Below, piece by piece: positions 18,555-26,057 of a stretch of DNA of 64,000 bases. The notes below the pieces were generated by a model. The model did not search any database. It saw only the letters and a program-made list of their open reading frames with translations, and was not told where the DNA came from. The position numbers and the translations under genes were made by a program. Origin of the DNA: Nakamurella flavida (lineage in GTDB: Bacteria > Actinomycetota > Actinomycetes > Mycobacteriales > Nakamurellaceae); the NCBI RefSeq assembly GCF_030811475.1, contig NZ_JAUSQV010000001.1:1116001-1180000 (forward strand), written 5' to 3'. Each line of letters begins with the position of its first letter. Position 1 is the first letter of the stretch.

Positions 18555-19307
18555 GTGAGTGTCGACACTGCCCCCGAGCGCTATCGGCGGCGGCGCTACT
18601 GGCCGGTCCTGTCGGTGGTGGCCGTCCTGCTGCTGGGGGCCGGCATCGTCTGGTTCCAGGCCCTGCGCCCCGACCCGTCCCAGAGCCGCAGCTGCAACAC
18701 CCCCGGCGCGGCCCCGGTGACCACCGCGGACACCACCCGCAGCGCGGCGAGCTCCACCGCCGCGTCCGAACCGGCGGCCGAGACCACCGCATCCAGCACG
18801 CCGTCGACCCCGGCCGCCCCGACCACGCTGGGCGTCTTCACCGACGCGTCCACCCTGGCGGGGATCCGCCCCGCGGATCCGACCACCATAGGACTGTCCG
18901 TCTTCAACGCCAGCACGGTGCGTGGCCAGGCCAAGGCGGTGACCGACGAGCTCCGCGCCGCCGGGTTCGCGTCCATCCGCACCAGCGGCAACGACCCGCT
19001 GTACGTGGCCAGCGACCTGCGCTGCGTCGGCGAGATCCGGTACGGCCCGGCGGGTGCCGCGGCGGCCCGGACGGTCCTGATCCTCGCGCCGTGCGCGCAG
19101 CTGGTCCTCGACGGCCGCGTCGACGACTCCGTCGATCTCGCGCTGGGCGCGCGGTACCTCTACGCACCGGTCACCGACGAGGTCAAGGCCGAGCTCAGGA
19201 CGATCCAGGAGGCGGCCACTCCGCCCGCGGTCATCGAGGGCCAGACGGCCGCGCCCCGGCCCCAGGCCACCATCCCGCCGCTGCCGCAGGCGACCTGCGC
19301 GACCTGA
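18555..19307 (+). CDS. cei: Envelope integrity protein Cei (LytR_C domain)
   Basis: A 250-residue membrane-anchored extracytoplasmic protein. A basic N-terminus (YRRRRYW) leads into one transmembrane helix at about 16-37, then a Thr/Ser/Ala-rich linker to about 95. A LytR_C-type domain follows with GLSVFNASTVRGQAKAVTDEL and paired Cys residues (LRCVGEIRYG, LAPCAQLVLDG). The family (Rv2700) supports cell-envelope integrity and virulence in mycobacteria. GTG 18555 lies eight bases after AGGAGG. The position next to ppgK and sigA is the conserved actinobacterial order. Confidence 0.9.
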   Translation: MSVDTAPERYRRRRYWPVLSVVAVLLLGAGIVWFQALRPDPSQSRSCNTPGAAPVTTADTTRSAASSTAASEPAAETTASSTPSTPAAPTTLGVFTDASTLAGIRPADPTTIGLSVFNASTVRGQAKAVTDELRAAGFASIRTSGNDPLYVASDLRCVGEIRYGPAGAAAARTVLILAPCAQLVLDGRVDDSVDLALGARYLYAPVTDEVKAELRTIQEAATPPAVIEGQTAAPRPQATIPPLPQATCAT

Positions 19308-19454
19308 CCGCCCTTCGCCGACGACTCCCCGACCCACCTGCGGACGGGCAGGGCTCACCCGCGGGAGCCGGACGGCGGTCAGTACGATCACCGGGCCCGG
19401 CAGCGGTGCCGGACGGACGACACCGACACACCACCGAGGTTGGGGAGGATCCAC

Positions 19455-20249
19455 ATGGCCGGCATCTCAGCGGACCAGGCTCTGGGCATCGATATCGGCG
19501 GTACCGGCATCAAGGGCGGGCTGGTCGATCTGACCAAGGGCGAACTGATCGGTGAGCGCTTCCGGCTGGACACCCCCCAGCCCGCGACCCCGGACGCGGT
19601 GGCCGAGACCGTCGGCAAGGTCGCGCAGTCCTTCTCCTTCGACGGTGCCTGCGGTGTCGACTTCCCCGGCGTCGTGCTGAACGGCGTCGTGCAGACCGCC
19701 GCCAACATGGACAAGGCCTGGATCGGCACCTCCCTGGCCGACACCGTGGGCCCCAAGCTGGCCGGCCCGGGCTTCTACCTGAACGACGCCGATGCGGCCG
19801 GACTGGCCGAGGCCCGTTACGGCGCCGGGCGTGGCCACCGCGGCCTGGTCGTCACCGTCACCTTCGGCACCGGCATCGGCATCGCGCTGATCCACGACGG
19901 CAAGCTGGTGCCCAACGCCGAACTCGGCCACATCGAGATCGACGGCCACGACGCCGAGCACAAGGCCGCGGCCTCCGCCCGCGAGCGGGACGGGCTGAGC
20001 TGGGAGCACTGGGCCAAGAGAGCCTCCAAGTACCTGGTGACCCTGGAGAACCTGATCTGGCCGGAGTTGATCATCCTCGGCGGGGGCATCTCCAAGAAGC
20101 CGGACAAATGGGTGCCGCTGTTGAAGACCCGCACCCCGCTGGCCGTCGCTCAGCTCATCAACAACGCCGGCATCGTCGGATCGGCCCTGGCCGCCAACGA
20201 GGCCGCGCTGGACCGTCGGGTCACCCCCGCCGGCCCCTCCCCGCACTGA
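19455..20249 (+). CDS. ppgK: Polyphosphate glucokinase
   Basis: A 264-residue ROK-family kinase that phosphorylates glucose at C6 using inorganic polyphosphate, and usually also ATP. Seen: phosphate-binding LGIDIGGTGIKGGLVD at about 9-24, CGVDFPGVVLNGVV, the catalytic-Asp region YLNDADAAGLAEARYG, TVTFGTGIGIALI, and ELGHIEIDGHDAEHK. ATG 19455 follows GGGGAGGAT at ideal spacing, better than the ATG 15 bases upstream. A possible -10 box (TACGAT) lies near 19384. It precedes sigA, as in mycobacteria. Confidence 0.96.
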   Translation: MAGISADQALGIDIGGTGIKGGLVDLTKGELIGERFRLDTPQPATPDAVAETVGKVAQSFSFDGACGVDFPGVVLNGVVQTAANMDKAWIGTSLADTVGPKLAGPGFYLNDADAAGLAEARYGAGRGHRGLVVTVTFGTGIGIALIHDGKLVPNAELGHIEIDGHDAEHKAAASARERDGLSWEHWAKRASKYLVTLENLIWPELIILGGGISKKPDKWVPLLKTRTPLAVAQLINNAGIVGSALAANEAALDRRVTPAGPSPH

Positions 20250-20391
20250 TCCCACCGCCGCGGCACGATCGCACCGTTCGGCCCGGGATCCGCACCGGAC
20301 GGGGGCTCGCGACGCGGTACCCGTTCCGCCGGACGGGTCCGTGACCGGCGTCGATACCCCCGTCCGGGCGCATGAGGGGCCCGTTCGGGGT

Positions 20392-20419
20392 CGTGACCGA
20401 CGGATCGCGCCGTTACACT
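20392..20419 (+). promoter_or_regulatory. Candidate sigA promoter
   Basis: A -10-like TACACT (20414-20419) lies 16 bases after CGTGAC (20392-20397). The -35 match to TTGACA is weak; the location, 125 bases before the sigA start, is plausible. Confidence 0.3.
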
Positions 20420-20543
20420 GGAACGGTCGTCCGGCAGAGCCGAATCCCGGTTCCAGATCGAGTGCACAGGGCCCTCCCATTCAGACCCCACCCCGGTGGT
20501 CAGGTCTGCTGGGCCAGCGGACGACTGAAGCGAAAGGGCATCA

Positions 20544-21881
20544 GTGGCAGGCGCAACAACCTCCCGTACTCCACGCCGCGGAACCGCGGCTCATGCAGTG
20601 ACCGACGGAGAGGCAGCCCCCACCGCCGCCCCGGCAGCCAGACGGGCCCCGGCCCGCAAGGCCGCCACCAAGGCCGCACCCGCCGTGGTCGCCGCCCCCG
20701 AAGCCGAGGGTGAGGCCGAGCCCGGCGCCCTGGAGCTGGTCGAGGAGCTGGACGCCACCGACACCGTGGACGTCGTCGAGGTCCCCGCCACCACCCCCGA
20801 CTCCCCCGCGGTGTCCGCGGCCGGTGGTGCCACCGACGAGGAGACCGAGACCGCCGCCGTCGGCCCGGCGACGAAGGCCGCCGAGGCCGAGGAGTTCTCC
20901 TGGGACGACGAGGAGGAGTCCGAGGCACTCAAGCAGGCCCGCAAGGACGCCGAGCTCACCGCCTCCGCCGACTCCGTCCGGGCCTACCTGAAGCAGATCG
21001 GCAAGGTCGCCCTGCTGAACGCGGAGGAGGAGGTGGACCTGGCCAAGCGCATCGAGGCCGGCCTCTACTCCACCGAGCGCATGCGGCAGATGGCCGAGGC
21101 CGGCGAGAAGCCGACCAACCAGATGCGCCGTGACCTGAACTGGATCAAGCGGGACGGCGACCGGGCCAAGAACCACCTGCTCGAGGCCAACCTCCGCCTC
21201 GTGGTGTCGCTGGCCAAGCGCTACACCGGGCGCGGCATGGCGTTCCTGGACCTCATCCAGGAGGGCAACCTGGGTCTGATCCGCGCGGTCGAGAAGTTCG
21301 ACTACACCAAGGGTTACAAGTTCTCCACCTACGCGACCTGGTGGATCCGGCAGGCCATCACCCGCGCCATGGCCGATCAGGCCCGCACCATCCGCATCCC
21401 CGTGCACATGGTCGAGGTCATCAACAAGCTGGGTCGCATCCAGCGCGAGCTCCTGCAGGACCTGGGCCGCGAGCCCACGCCCGACGAGCTCGCCAAGGAG
21501 ATGGACATCACCCCGGACAAGGTGCTGGAGATCCAGCAGTACGCCCGGGAGCCCATCTCCCTCGACCAGACCATCGGTGACGAGGGCGACTCGCAGCTCG
21601 GTGACTTCATCGAGGACTCCGAGGCCGTGGTGGCCGTGGACGCCGTCTCGTTCACCCTGCTGCAGGACCAGCTGCAGGCCGTCCTGCAGACGCTCTCCGA
21701 GCGGGAGGCCGGCGTCGTCCGCCTGCGCTTCGGGCTCACCGACGGCCAGCCGCGCACGCTGGACGAGATCGGCCAGGTCTACGGGGTCACCCGTGAGCGT
21801 ATCCGGCAGATCGAGTCCAAGACGATGTCCAAGCTCCGTCACCCGTCGCGCTCGCAGGTGCTGCGCGACTACCTCGAATAG
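20544..21881 (+). CDS. sigA: Principal sigma factor SigA/HrdB
   Basis: The housekeeping sigma-70 subunit, 445 residues. An Ala/Glu/Pro-rich N-terminus of about 140 residues stands in for region 1.1. Region 1.2 begins at [15 protein letters not shown], and region 2 holds [36 protein letters not shown] and [15 protein letters not shown], which bind and melt the -10 element. Region 3 follows, then region 4 with the -35 helix [22 protein letters not shown] 20544 is preceded by AAGGG at good spacing. A strong terminator follows. Closely similar to SigB at 50 kb but with a longer N-terminus. Confidence 0.98.
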   Translation: MAGATTSRTPRRGTAAHAVTDGEAAPTAAPAARRAPARKAATKAAPAVVAAPEAEGEAEPGALELVEELDATDTVDVVEVPATTPDSPAVSAAGGATDEETETAAVGPATKAAEAEEFSWDDEEESEALKQARKDAELTASADSVRAYLKQIGKVALLNAEEEVDLAKRIEAGLYSTERMRQMAEAGEKPTNQMRRDLNWIKRDGDRAKNHLLEANLRLVVSLAKRYTGRGMAFLDLIQEGNLGLIRAVEKFDYTKGYKFSTYATWWIRQAITRAMADQARTIRIPVHMVEVINKLGRIQRELLQDLGREPTPDELAKEMDITPDKVLEIQQYAREPISLDQTIGDEGDSQLGDFIEDSEAVVAVDAVSFTLLQDQLQAVLQTLSEREAGVVRLRFGLTDGQPRTLDEIGQVYGVTRERIRQIESKTMSKLRHPSRSQVLRDYLE

Positions 21882-21895
21882 ATCGAACCGAACGT

Positions 21896-21926
21896 CAGTG
21901 CCCTCGGACCTCGTCCGGGGGCACTG
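21896..21926 (+). terminator. sigA terminator hairpin
   Basis: A 13-bp stem (21896-21908 with 21914-21926, one G-T pair), 5-base loop, followed by TCGTTTCCC. It lies 15 bases after the sigA stop. Confidence 0.8.
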
Positions 21927-21981
21927 TCGTTTCCCGTCCTCCCGCCGCACGCCCGAACCACCCCAGATCAGGAGATCGACG

Positions 21982-22398
21982 ATGACGTCTTCCGCCCCCG
22001 CCCCCGACGGCTCCCCGGACGCCCCGGTGGACAGCCCCTCCGGCAGTGCCCTGGACAGCGCCTCCGCCCTGGTGCCGGCCGGACCGGCGGCGGGCGACGA
22101 CACCGACGCCGATCCCACCCTCGGCGGCACCGACGAGGAGCGTTCGGCCGGCGGGAGCACCGGCGCCGGTGAGCACACCGGCGCCAACGAGGCGGCCGCG
22201 GACGACGACGGGGCCTCGCCGTTCGCCTCGCCGGCCGATCTGCAGACCCCCGGGATCCGCGACGCTGACGACCACCTCGCCGCCAGCGAGGACGCCCTGG
22301 CCGACGCCAAGGAGATCGGTTCCGGCCTGCGCGGCGACACCCTGCCGGAGACCCGGGCCGTGCCGGCGGCTCCGGACGCCGAACCGCACGACAGCTGA
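21982..22398 (+). CDS. Small acidic low-complexity protein of unknown function
   Basis: A 138-residue hydrophilic protein rich in Ala, Asp, Glu, Ser and Gly, with no signal peptide, membrane segment or Cys. The middle (DDTDADPTLGGTDEERSAGG) is strongly acidic and the end (DLQTPGIRDADDHLAASEDALADAKEI) may be helical; it looks intrinsically disordered. AGGAG eight bases before ATG 21982 supports translation. It lies between the sigA terminator and the cobalamin riboswitch, so it is probably its own transcript. I do not recognise a family. Confidence 0.6.
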   Translation: MTSSAPAPDGSPDAPVDSPSGSALDSASALVPAGPAAGDDTDADPTLGGTDEERSAGGSTGAGEHTGANEAAADDDGASPFASPADLQTPGIRDADDHLAASEDALADAKEIGSGLRGDTLPETRAVPAAPDAEPHDS

Positions 22399-22441
22399 TG
22401 CCCACGTCCCCACCGCGTGTGGAGGGCGTGTGAGCGGCCTG

Positions 22442-22447
22442 TACGAT
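22442..22447 (+). promoter_or_regulatory. Candidate -10 box of the cobalamin riboswitch transcript
   Basis: TACGAT lies just before the conserved riboswitch domain, so transcription would begin around 22454. No good -35 hexamer is present 16-18 bases upstream. Confidence 0.4.
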
Positions 22448-22451
22448 TCGC

Positions 22452-22580
22452 GAGTGCCGCGAGGCACGCCCACGCCCGTTCCGGGGAAGCCGGCGCAAGT
22501 CCGGCGCTGACCCGCAACCGTGATCCGATCCGGTCCCGCTCCGCGCGGGCCGGTCGGGCAGCCGGACACCCGCCGGACGT
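22452..22580 (+). ncRNA. Cobalamin (B12) riboswitch
   Basis: An RNA aptamer binding adenosyl- or other cobalamins. A first hairpin GTGCC-GCGA-GGCAC lies at 22454-22467. The B12-box core runs from 22483: GGGGAAGCCGGCGCAAGTCC, continuing GCGCTGACCCGCAACCGTGA to 22523. The closing conserved element AGCCGGACACCCGCC ends at 22574. These fit the published consensus (GGGAA..CCGG..AA.TCCGG...C.GCCCGC.ACTGTGA...AG.C.GGA.ACC.GCC). It lies about 180 bases before the ATG of the first of five coupled cobalamin-uptake genes. High cobalamin should turn the operon off. Confidence 0.9.
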
Positions 22581-22728
22581 GGATTCGCTCCCCTCTGTCG
22601 AGGACCGCAGGGTGGGGCCCGGACCGCCGTCCCCGGACGGAGTCGACGCTCACGGCCGGCCTTCGGACCGTCCTTGAGCGGTGTGCGCACCTGCGCCCGG
22701 ACTCCGCCGTCCCCGGTGGGCGGGTGCC

Positions 22729-22755
22729 TCCTTCGTCCCTCTCGTGGAAGAAGGA
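22729..22755 (+). promoter_or_regulatory. Possible ribosome-site sequestering hairpin of the B12 riboswitch
   Basis: TCCTTC (22729-22734) can pair with GAAGGA (22750-22755), which contains the ribosome-binding site of the ATG at 22759. This would allow translational control by the upstream aptamer. The stem is only 6 bp, so this is tentative. Confidence 0.4.
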
Positions 22756-22758
22756 CCC

Positions 22759-24876
22759 ATGCCCGTCCCGTCCGTCGGCGCTCCGCGCCTCCGTCACCGG
22801 TTGGCCTCCGCGGCCGCCGTCCTGGCCCTGGCCGCGGGTGGATCGGTGGTCGGCCTCGCCGTCGCCCCGTCCGCCGCCGCTGCCGCCCCGGCCGCCGTCA
22901 CCGGCCAGGCCTGTGCCCCCGGCACCGGGGTCACCGTCGTCGTCGACTTCGCGCCCGCCACCGACTCGGCCAGCATCGGCTGCGCCCCGGGTGCGCAGAC
23001 GAGCATCGGCGCCGCCGCCGCTGCCGCAGGCTTCGTCCTCGAGCCCGCCGGTTTCGTGACGACCATCGACGGCGTCACCGCCCCCTCGACCGGGTACTGG
23101 TCGTTCTGGCTGTCCACCGCCGGTGGCACCCTGCCCGGCACCCCCACCGCCGAGTGGAACGCCGCGCAGTACGGCACCGTCTCCCCCGGGCTCCCGGTCG
23201 ACACCGCCCTCGGATTCATCGTCGACCCCGACTTCAACGACGCCGACTCGCCGGAGCCGCGGATCACCGTGCCCGAGCTGCTCGGGGCAGCTGTGCCGTC
23301 CACCGAGCCCACGACCACCGAACCGACGACCACCGAACCGACGACCCCTCCGACGGAGACCACGCCCACCACGGCGACCTCCACCGGTGATCCGTCGACC
23401 AGCGACACCAGCACCAGCACCAGCACCAGCGACGCGTCGACGACCGCCACCACGCCGCCGACCACTGGCGTCACCACGGAGCCGACGCCGCCCACGACGA
23501 CCGCCACCACGAGCCCCACCACGACCGACCCGAGCAGCACCGACCCGAGCAGCACCGACCCGAGCACCCCCGTCGCCGGTGCCCGTGACCTCATCCTGTT
23601 CCCCGCGGCCTACGGCCCGTCCGAGGGCGAGCGCACCCGTGCGGCCGCGCAGTGGCTGGCCGGTCAGGTCGTCGCCGACGGCGGCCTGCTCGGTGACGAC
23701 TACGGCCTGACCGCCGACGCGATCATCGGGCTGTCCGCCGCCGGCGTCGGCCCGGACGCCATCGGCGCGGCCACCATCGCCCTCGCCGGATCCGGCGAGG
23801 CGTATATCGGTGCTCCTGCCGCCAGCGCCACCAAGGCCGGCGCCATCGCGAAGACCGCGCTGGCCCTGGAGATCGCCGGCGTCGATCCCACTGCTTTCCC
23901 CACCCCGGCCGGCGATCGTGACCTGCTGGCCGAGCTCCGCGCCGCACTGGACGCGACCGGGCAGTTCGGGCCGAACGACTTCCCGCTGGTCCATTCCCTG
24001 GCCGTACTCGCCCTGCTCCGCACCGATGCCGGCGTCCCCGCGGACGCGGTGGACTGGCTGATCGCCGCCCAGTGCGCCGATCCGGCCTCGCCGAACGTCG
24101 GCGGCTACGGCTTCGACGCCACCGCCCCCTGTGACGCGGTCGACGCCGACAGCACCGCCATCGCCGTGCAGGCCGTGGCCGCGGCCACCGAGACGATCGA
24201 GGGCCCGGTCGCCGCCGGTCTCGCCTGGCTGGCAGCGAACCAGCAGGCCGACGGCGGCTGGACCGCCGGCTTCGGTGGATCGAACACCAACAGCACCGGC
24301 TTGGCCGTGCAGGCCCTGGGCACCGTGACGGAGCCCGGACTGGACGGCGCCGAGTTCATCGCCGCCAACCAGGTCGCCTGCCCCAGCCTGGACGCCGGCG
24401 CCTTCACCGAGGCCGACCTCGGCGCCATCGCCTACGACCCGCAGGCCGCCGCCGACGGTCTCGAGTTCGGCATCGACGAGGTCTCCGCCGATCAGTGGAA
24501 GCGGGCCACCGCCCAGGCCGTGCTCGGCCTCGGGGTGCCCACGCTGGACTCGATCACCGCCGAGGGCGCCGAGGAACTGCCGGCGTCGAGCTGCACCGAT
24601 CCGAACCCGGTGGTCCCGCCGGTCGACCCGCCCCAGCCGGTGAACCCGCCTGCGCCGGCTCCGGTCAACCCGGTTGTTCCGATCACCACGCCCACCAAGG
24701 CCTCGGCGACCAAGACCGTGATCGCGGTCAGCCCGCTGCCGAACCGGCCGCTGGCCGAGACCGGTGTCTCCTCCTCCACCCTGCCGCTGGCCGGCGTGGG
24801 TGCGGCGATCATCGTGCTGGGCGGGGGCCTGCTGCTCCTCGGTCGTCGGCACGGTCGGGGCAGGCACCAGTCCTGA
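22759..24876 (+). CDS. Wall-anchored transcobalamin-like protein (DUF4430 + alpha/alpha barrel + LAETG)
   Basis: A 705-residue surface protein predicted to capture cobalamin. A signal peptide (1-45, Ala-rich) is followed by a DUF4430-like beta domain (about 49-172; TVVVDF, STGYWSFWL), the family that includes the transcobalamin C-terminal domain. A roughly 95-residue Thr/Ser/Pro linker follows, then an alpha/alpha-barrel domain with prenyltransferase-like repeats (about 274-600; AAQWLAGQVVADGG, WLAANQQADGGW, STGLAVQALG). A Pro-rich spacer leads to LAETG at 665-669, a hydrophobic helix and RRHGRGRHQS, a sorting signal of the class E sortase type. AAGGA precedes ATG 22759. The riboswitch and ECF genes support the B12 role; binding itself is inferred. 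Confidence 0.82.
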   Translation: MPVPSVGAPRLRHRLASAAAVLALAAGGSVVGLAVAPSAAAAAPAAVTGQACAPGTGVTVVVDFAPATDSASIGCAPGAQTSIGAAAAAAGFVLEPAGFVTTIDGVTAPSTGYWSFWLSTAGGTLPGTPTAEWNAAQYGTVSPGLPVDTALGFIVDPDFNDADSPEPRITVPELLGAAVPSTEPTTTEPTTTEPTTPPTETTPTTATSTGDPSTSDTSTSTSTSDASTTATTPPTTGVTTEPTPPTTTATTSPTTTDPSSTDPSSTDPSTPVAGARDLILFPAAYGPSEGERTRAAAQWLAGQVVADGGLLGDDYGLTADAIIGLSAAGVGPDAIGAATIALAGSGEAYIGAPAASATKAGAIAKTALALEIAGVDPTAFPTPAGDRDLLAELRAALDATGQFGPNDFPLVHSLAVLALLRTDAGVPADAVDWLIAAQCADPASPNVGGYGFDATAPCDAVDADSTAIAVQAVAAATETIEGPVAAGLAWLAANQQADGGWTAGFGGSNTNSTGLAVQALGTVTEPGLDGAEFIAANQVACPSLDAGAFTEADLGAIAYDPQAAADGLEFGIDEVSADQWKRATAQAVLGLGVPTLDSITAEGAEELPASSCTDPNPVVPPVDPPQPVNPPAPAPVNPVVPITTPTKASATKTVIAVSPLPNRPLAETGVSSSTLPLAGVGAAIIVLGGGLLLLGRRHGRGRHQS
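23302..23346. repeat. Three 15-bp tandem repeats encoding Thr-Glu-Pro-Thr-Thr
   Basis: Units at 23302-23316, 23317-23331 and 23332-23346; the last two are identical. They form the start of the Thr-rich linker. Confidence 0.85.
23527..23571. repeat. Three 15-bp tandem repeats encoding Asp-Pro-Ser-Ser-Thr
   Basis: Units at 23527-23541 and 23542-23556 are identical; 23557-23571 is a diverged third copy. They close the linker before the alpha/alpha-barrel domain. Confidence 0.85.
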
Positions 24877-26057
24877 TGCGCCTGTTCCGCCGCCCGTCGG
24901 GTGCGGTGGCCGCGATCCTGATCGCGGCCACCGCCCTGATGGGCACCCCCGCCCACGCGGCTGAGTCCCACGGCGCTGTGCCGCAGCGCATCTCGGCTCT
25001 CCCGGGGGACTCGGTTCACACGGCGGCCGCCGCGCGGGACGGCTACTGCACGGCCGGTGACACCGCCGCCGTCACCGTCGTCGTCGACTTCGGATCCCTC
25101 GGCGGCGGGACGATCGTGCGCTGCGCGAGCGGTCTGTCCCGCGGGGCCACCGGTCTGCAGGCGCTGGCCGCGGCCGGCATCTCCACCACCGGCACGGTCA
25201 GCGACGGCGGCGGCTTCGTCTGCCGGCTGGACGGCCGCCCGGCGGCGGACGAGATCGTCCCGCTCCCCACCGACCCCGGATACACCGAGCAGTGCGTGGA
25301 GACCCCGCCCGCCGCGGCAACGTGGTCGTACTGGTCGGCGCAGGACGGTGGCTCGTGGGGCTACAACACGGCCGGGGCCGGGAACCGTCGGGTACAGCTC
25401 GGCGGGTTCGAGGGCTGGTCGTTCGCGGCCGGTGACGGCACCCCGCCGGGTGTCAGCCCGCGCCTCCCCGCGGCTCCCGCGCCGGAGCCTGCACCTGCGC
25501 CGCAACCGGCCCCCGCACCTGCTCCCGCCGTACCTGCTCCTGCCCCGGCAGCCACCACCCAGGCCGCCGCCCCGGCAGCACCGGCCCCCGGCACCACCAG
25601 TGGCTCCGGCAACAGCGGTGGCTCCGGCAACAGCAGTGGCTCCGCGAACAGCGGCGGCAACGCCGACGACGGCTCGGCCGCCGGCGCACCCACCTCCACC
25701 GCCGCGGCGGGCGGTGCGGCCGGGACCACCGACCCGGCGGCCGGCGAGCCACCCGCTCCTGCATCCGATCCGGCCGCATCCGGCCCGGCCGCATCCACCG
25801 AGGCCACCCCGGTCACCACGGCGTCGGCCCCGACCACCGCGGTCAGCACATCGGCTCCCACCACCGCGTCCAGCACCACCGCACCCCCCACCTCCGCGTC
25901 CACCACCACCGCGCCCACCACCACCGACGTGGACGCCGCCGCAGCCGCGTCCGGCGGGTCCGGCGCCGGGTGGTGGACCATCGGGGGTGTCGTGCTGCTC
26001 GCCGCCCTCGCCGGGGGAGGTCTGGTCCTGGCGCGGCGTCGGCGGGTGGAGGACTGA
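24876..26057 (+). CDS. Membrane-anchored DUF4430 protein of the cobalamin locus
   Basis: A 393-residue exported protein. A signal peptide (1-28, ending PAHAA) leads to a single DUF4430-like domain at about 55-190: AVTVVVDFGSLGG, GLQALAAAGIST, FVCRLDGRPA, then WSYWSAQDGGSWGY and LGGFEGWSFA. Paired cysteines (YCTAGD, VRCASG, FVCRL, EQCVE) may form disulphides. A long Pro/Ala-, then Gly/Ser/Asn-, then Thr/Ser-rich stalk (about 195-355) ends in one C-terminal helix and RRRRVED. No LPxTG-like motif is seen, so it is probably held by the helix. The start overlaps the preceding stop (TGATG). It could pass cobalamin from the wall protein to the ECF transporter; that role is inferred. Confidence 0.8.
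   Translation: MRLFRRPSGAVAAILIAATALMGTPAHAAESHGAVPQRISALPGDSVHTAAAARDGYCTAGDTAAVTVVVDFGSLGGGTIVRCASGLSRGATGLQALAAAGISTTGTVSDGGGFVCRLDGRPAADEIVPLPTDPGYTEQCVETPPAAATWSYWSAQDGGSWGYNTAGAGNRRVQLGGFEGWSFAAGDGTPPGVSPRLPAAPAPEPAPAPQPAPAPAPAVPAPAPAATTQAAAPAAPAPGTTSGSGNSGGSGNSSGSANSGGNADDGSAAGAPTSTAAAGGAAGTTDPAAGEPPAPASDPAASGPAASTEATPVTTASAPTTAVSTSAPTTASSTTAPPTSASTTTAPTTTDVDAAAAASGGSGAGWWTIGGVVLLAALAGGGLVLARRRRVED
25602..25655. repeat. Three 18-bp tandem repeats encoding Gly-Ser-Gly-Asn-Ser-Gly
   Basis: Units at 25602-25619, 25620-25637 and 25638-25655, in the stalk of the DUF4430 protein. Confidence 0.85.

Noticed and set aside
23296-23575. Thr-rich repeat region as a CRISPR or regulatory DNA repeat
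   Set aside because: Repeats are in frame, short and contiguous, without spacers; they encode a protein linker.
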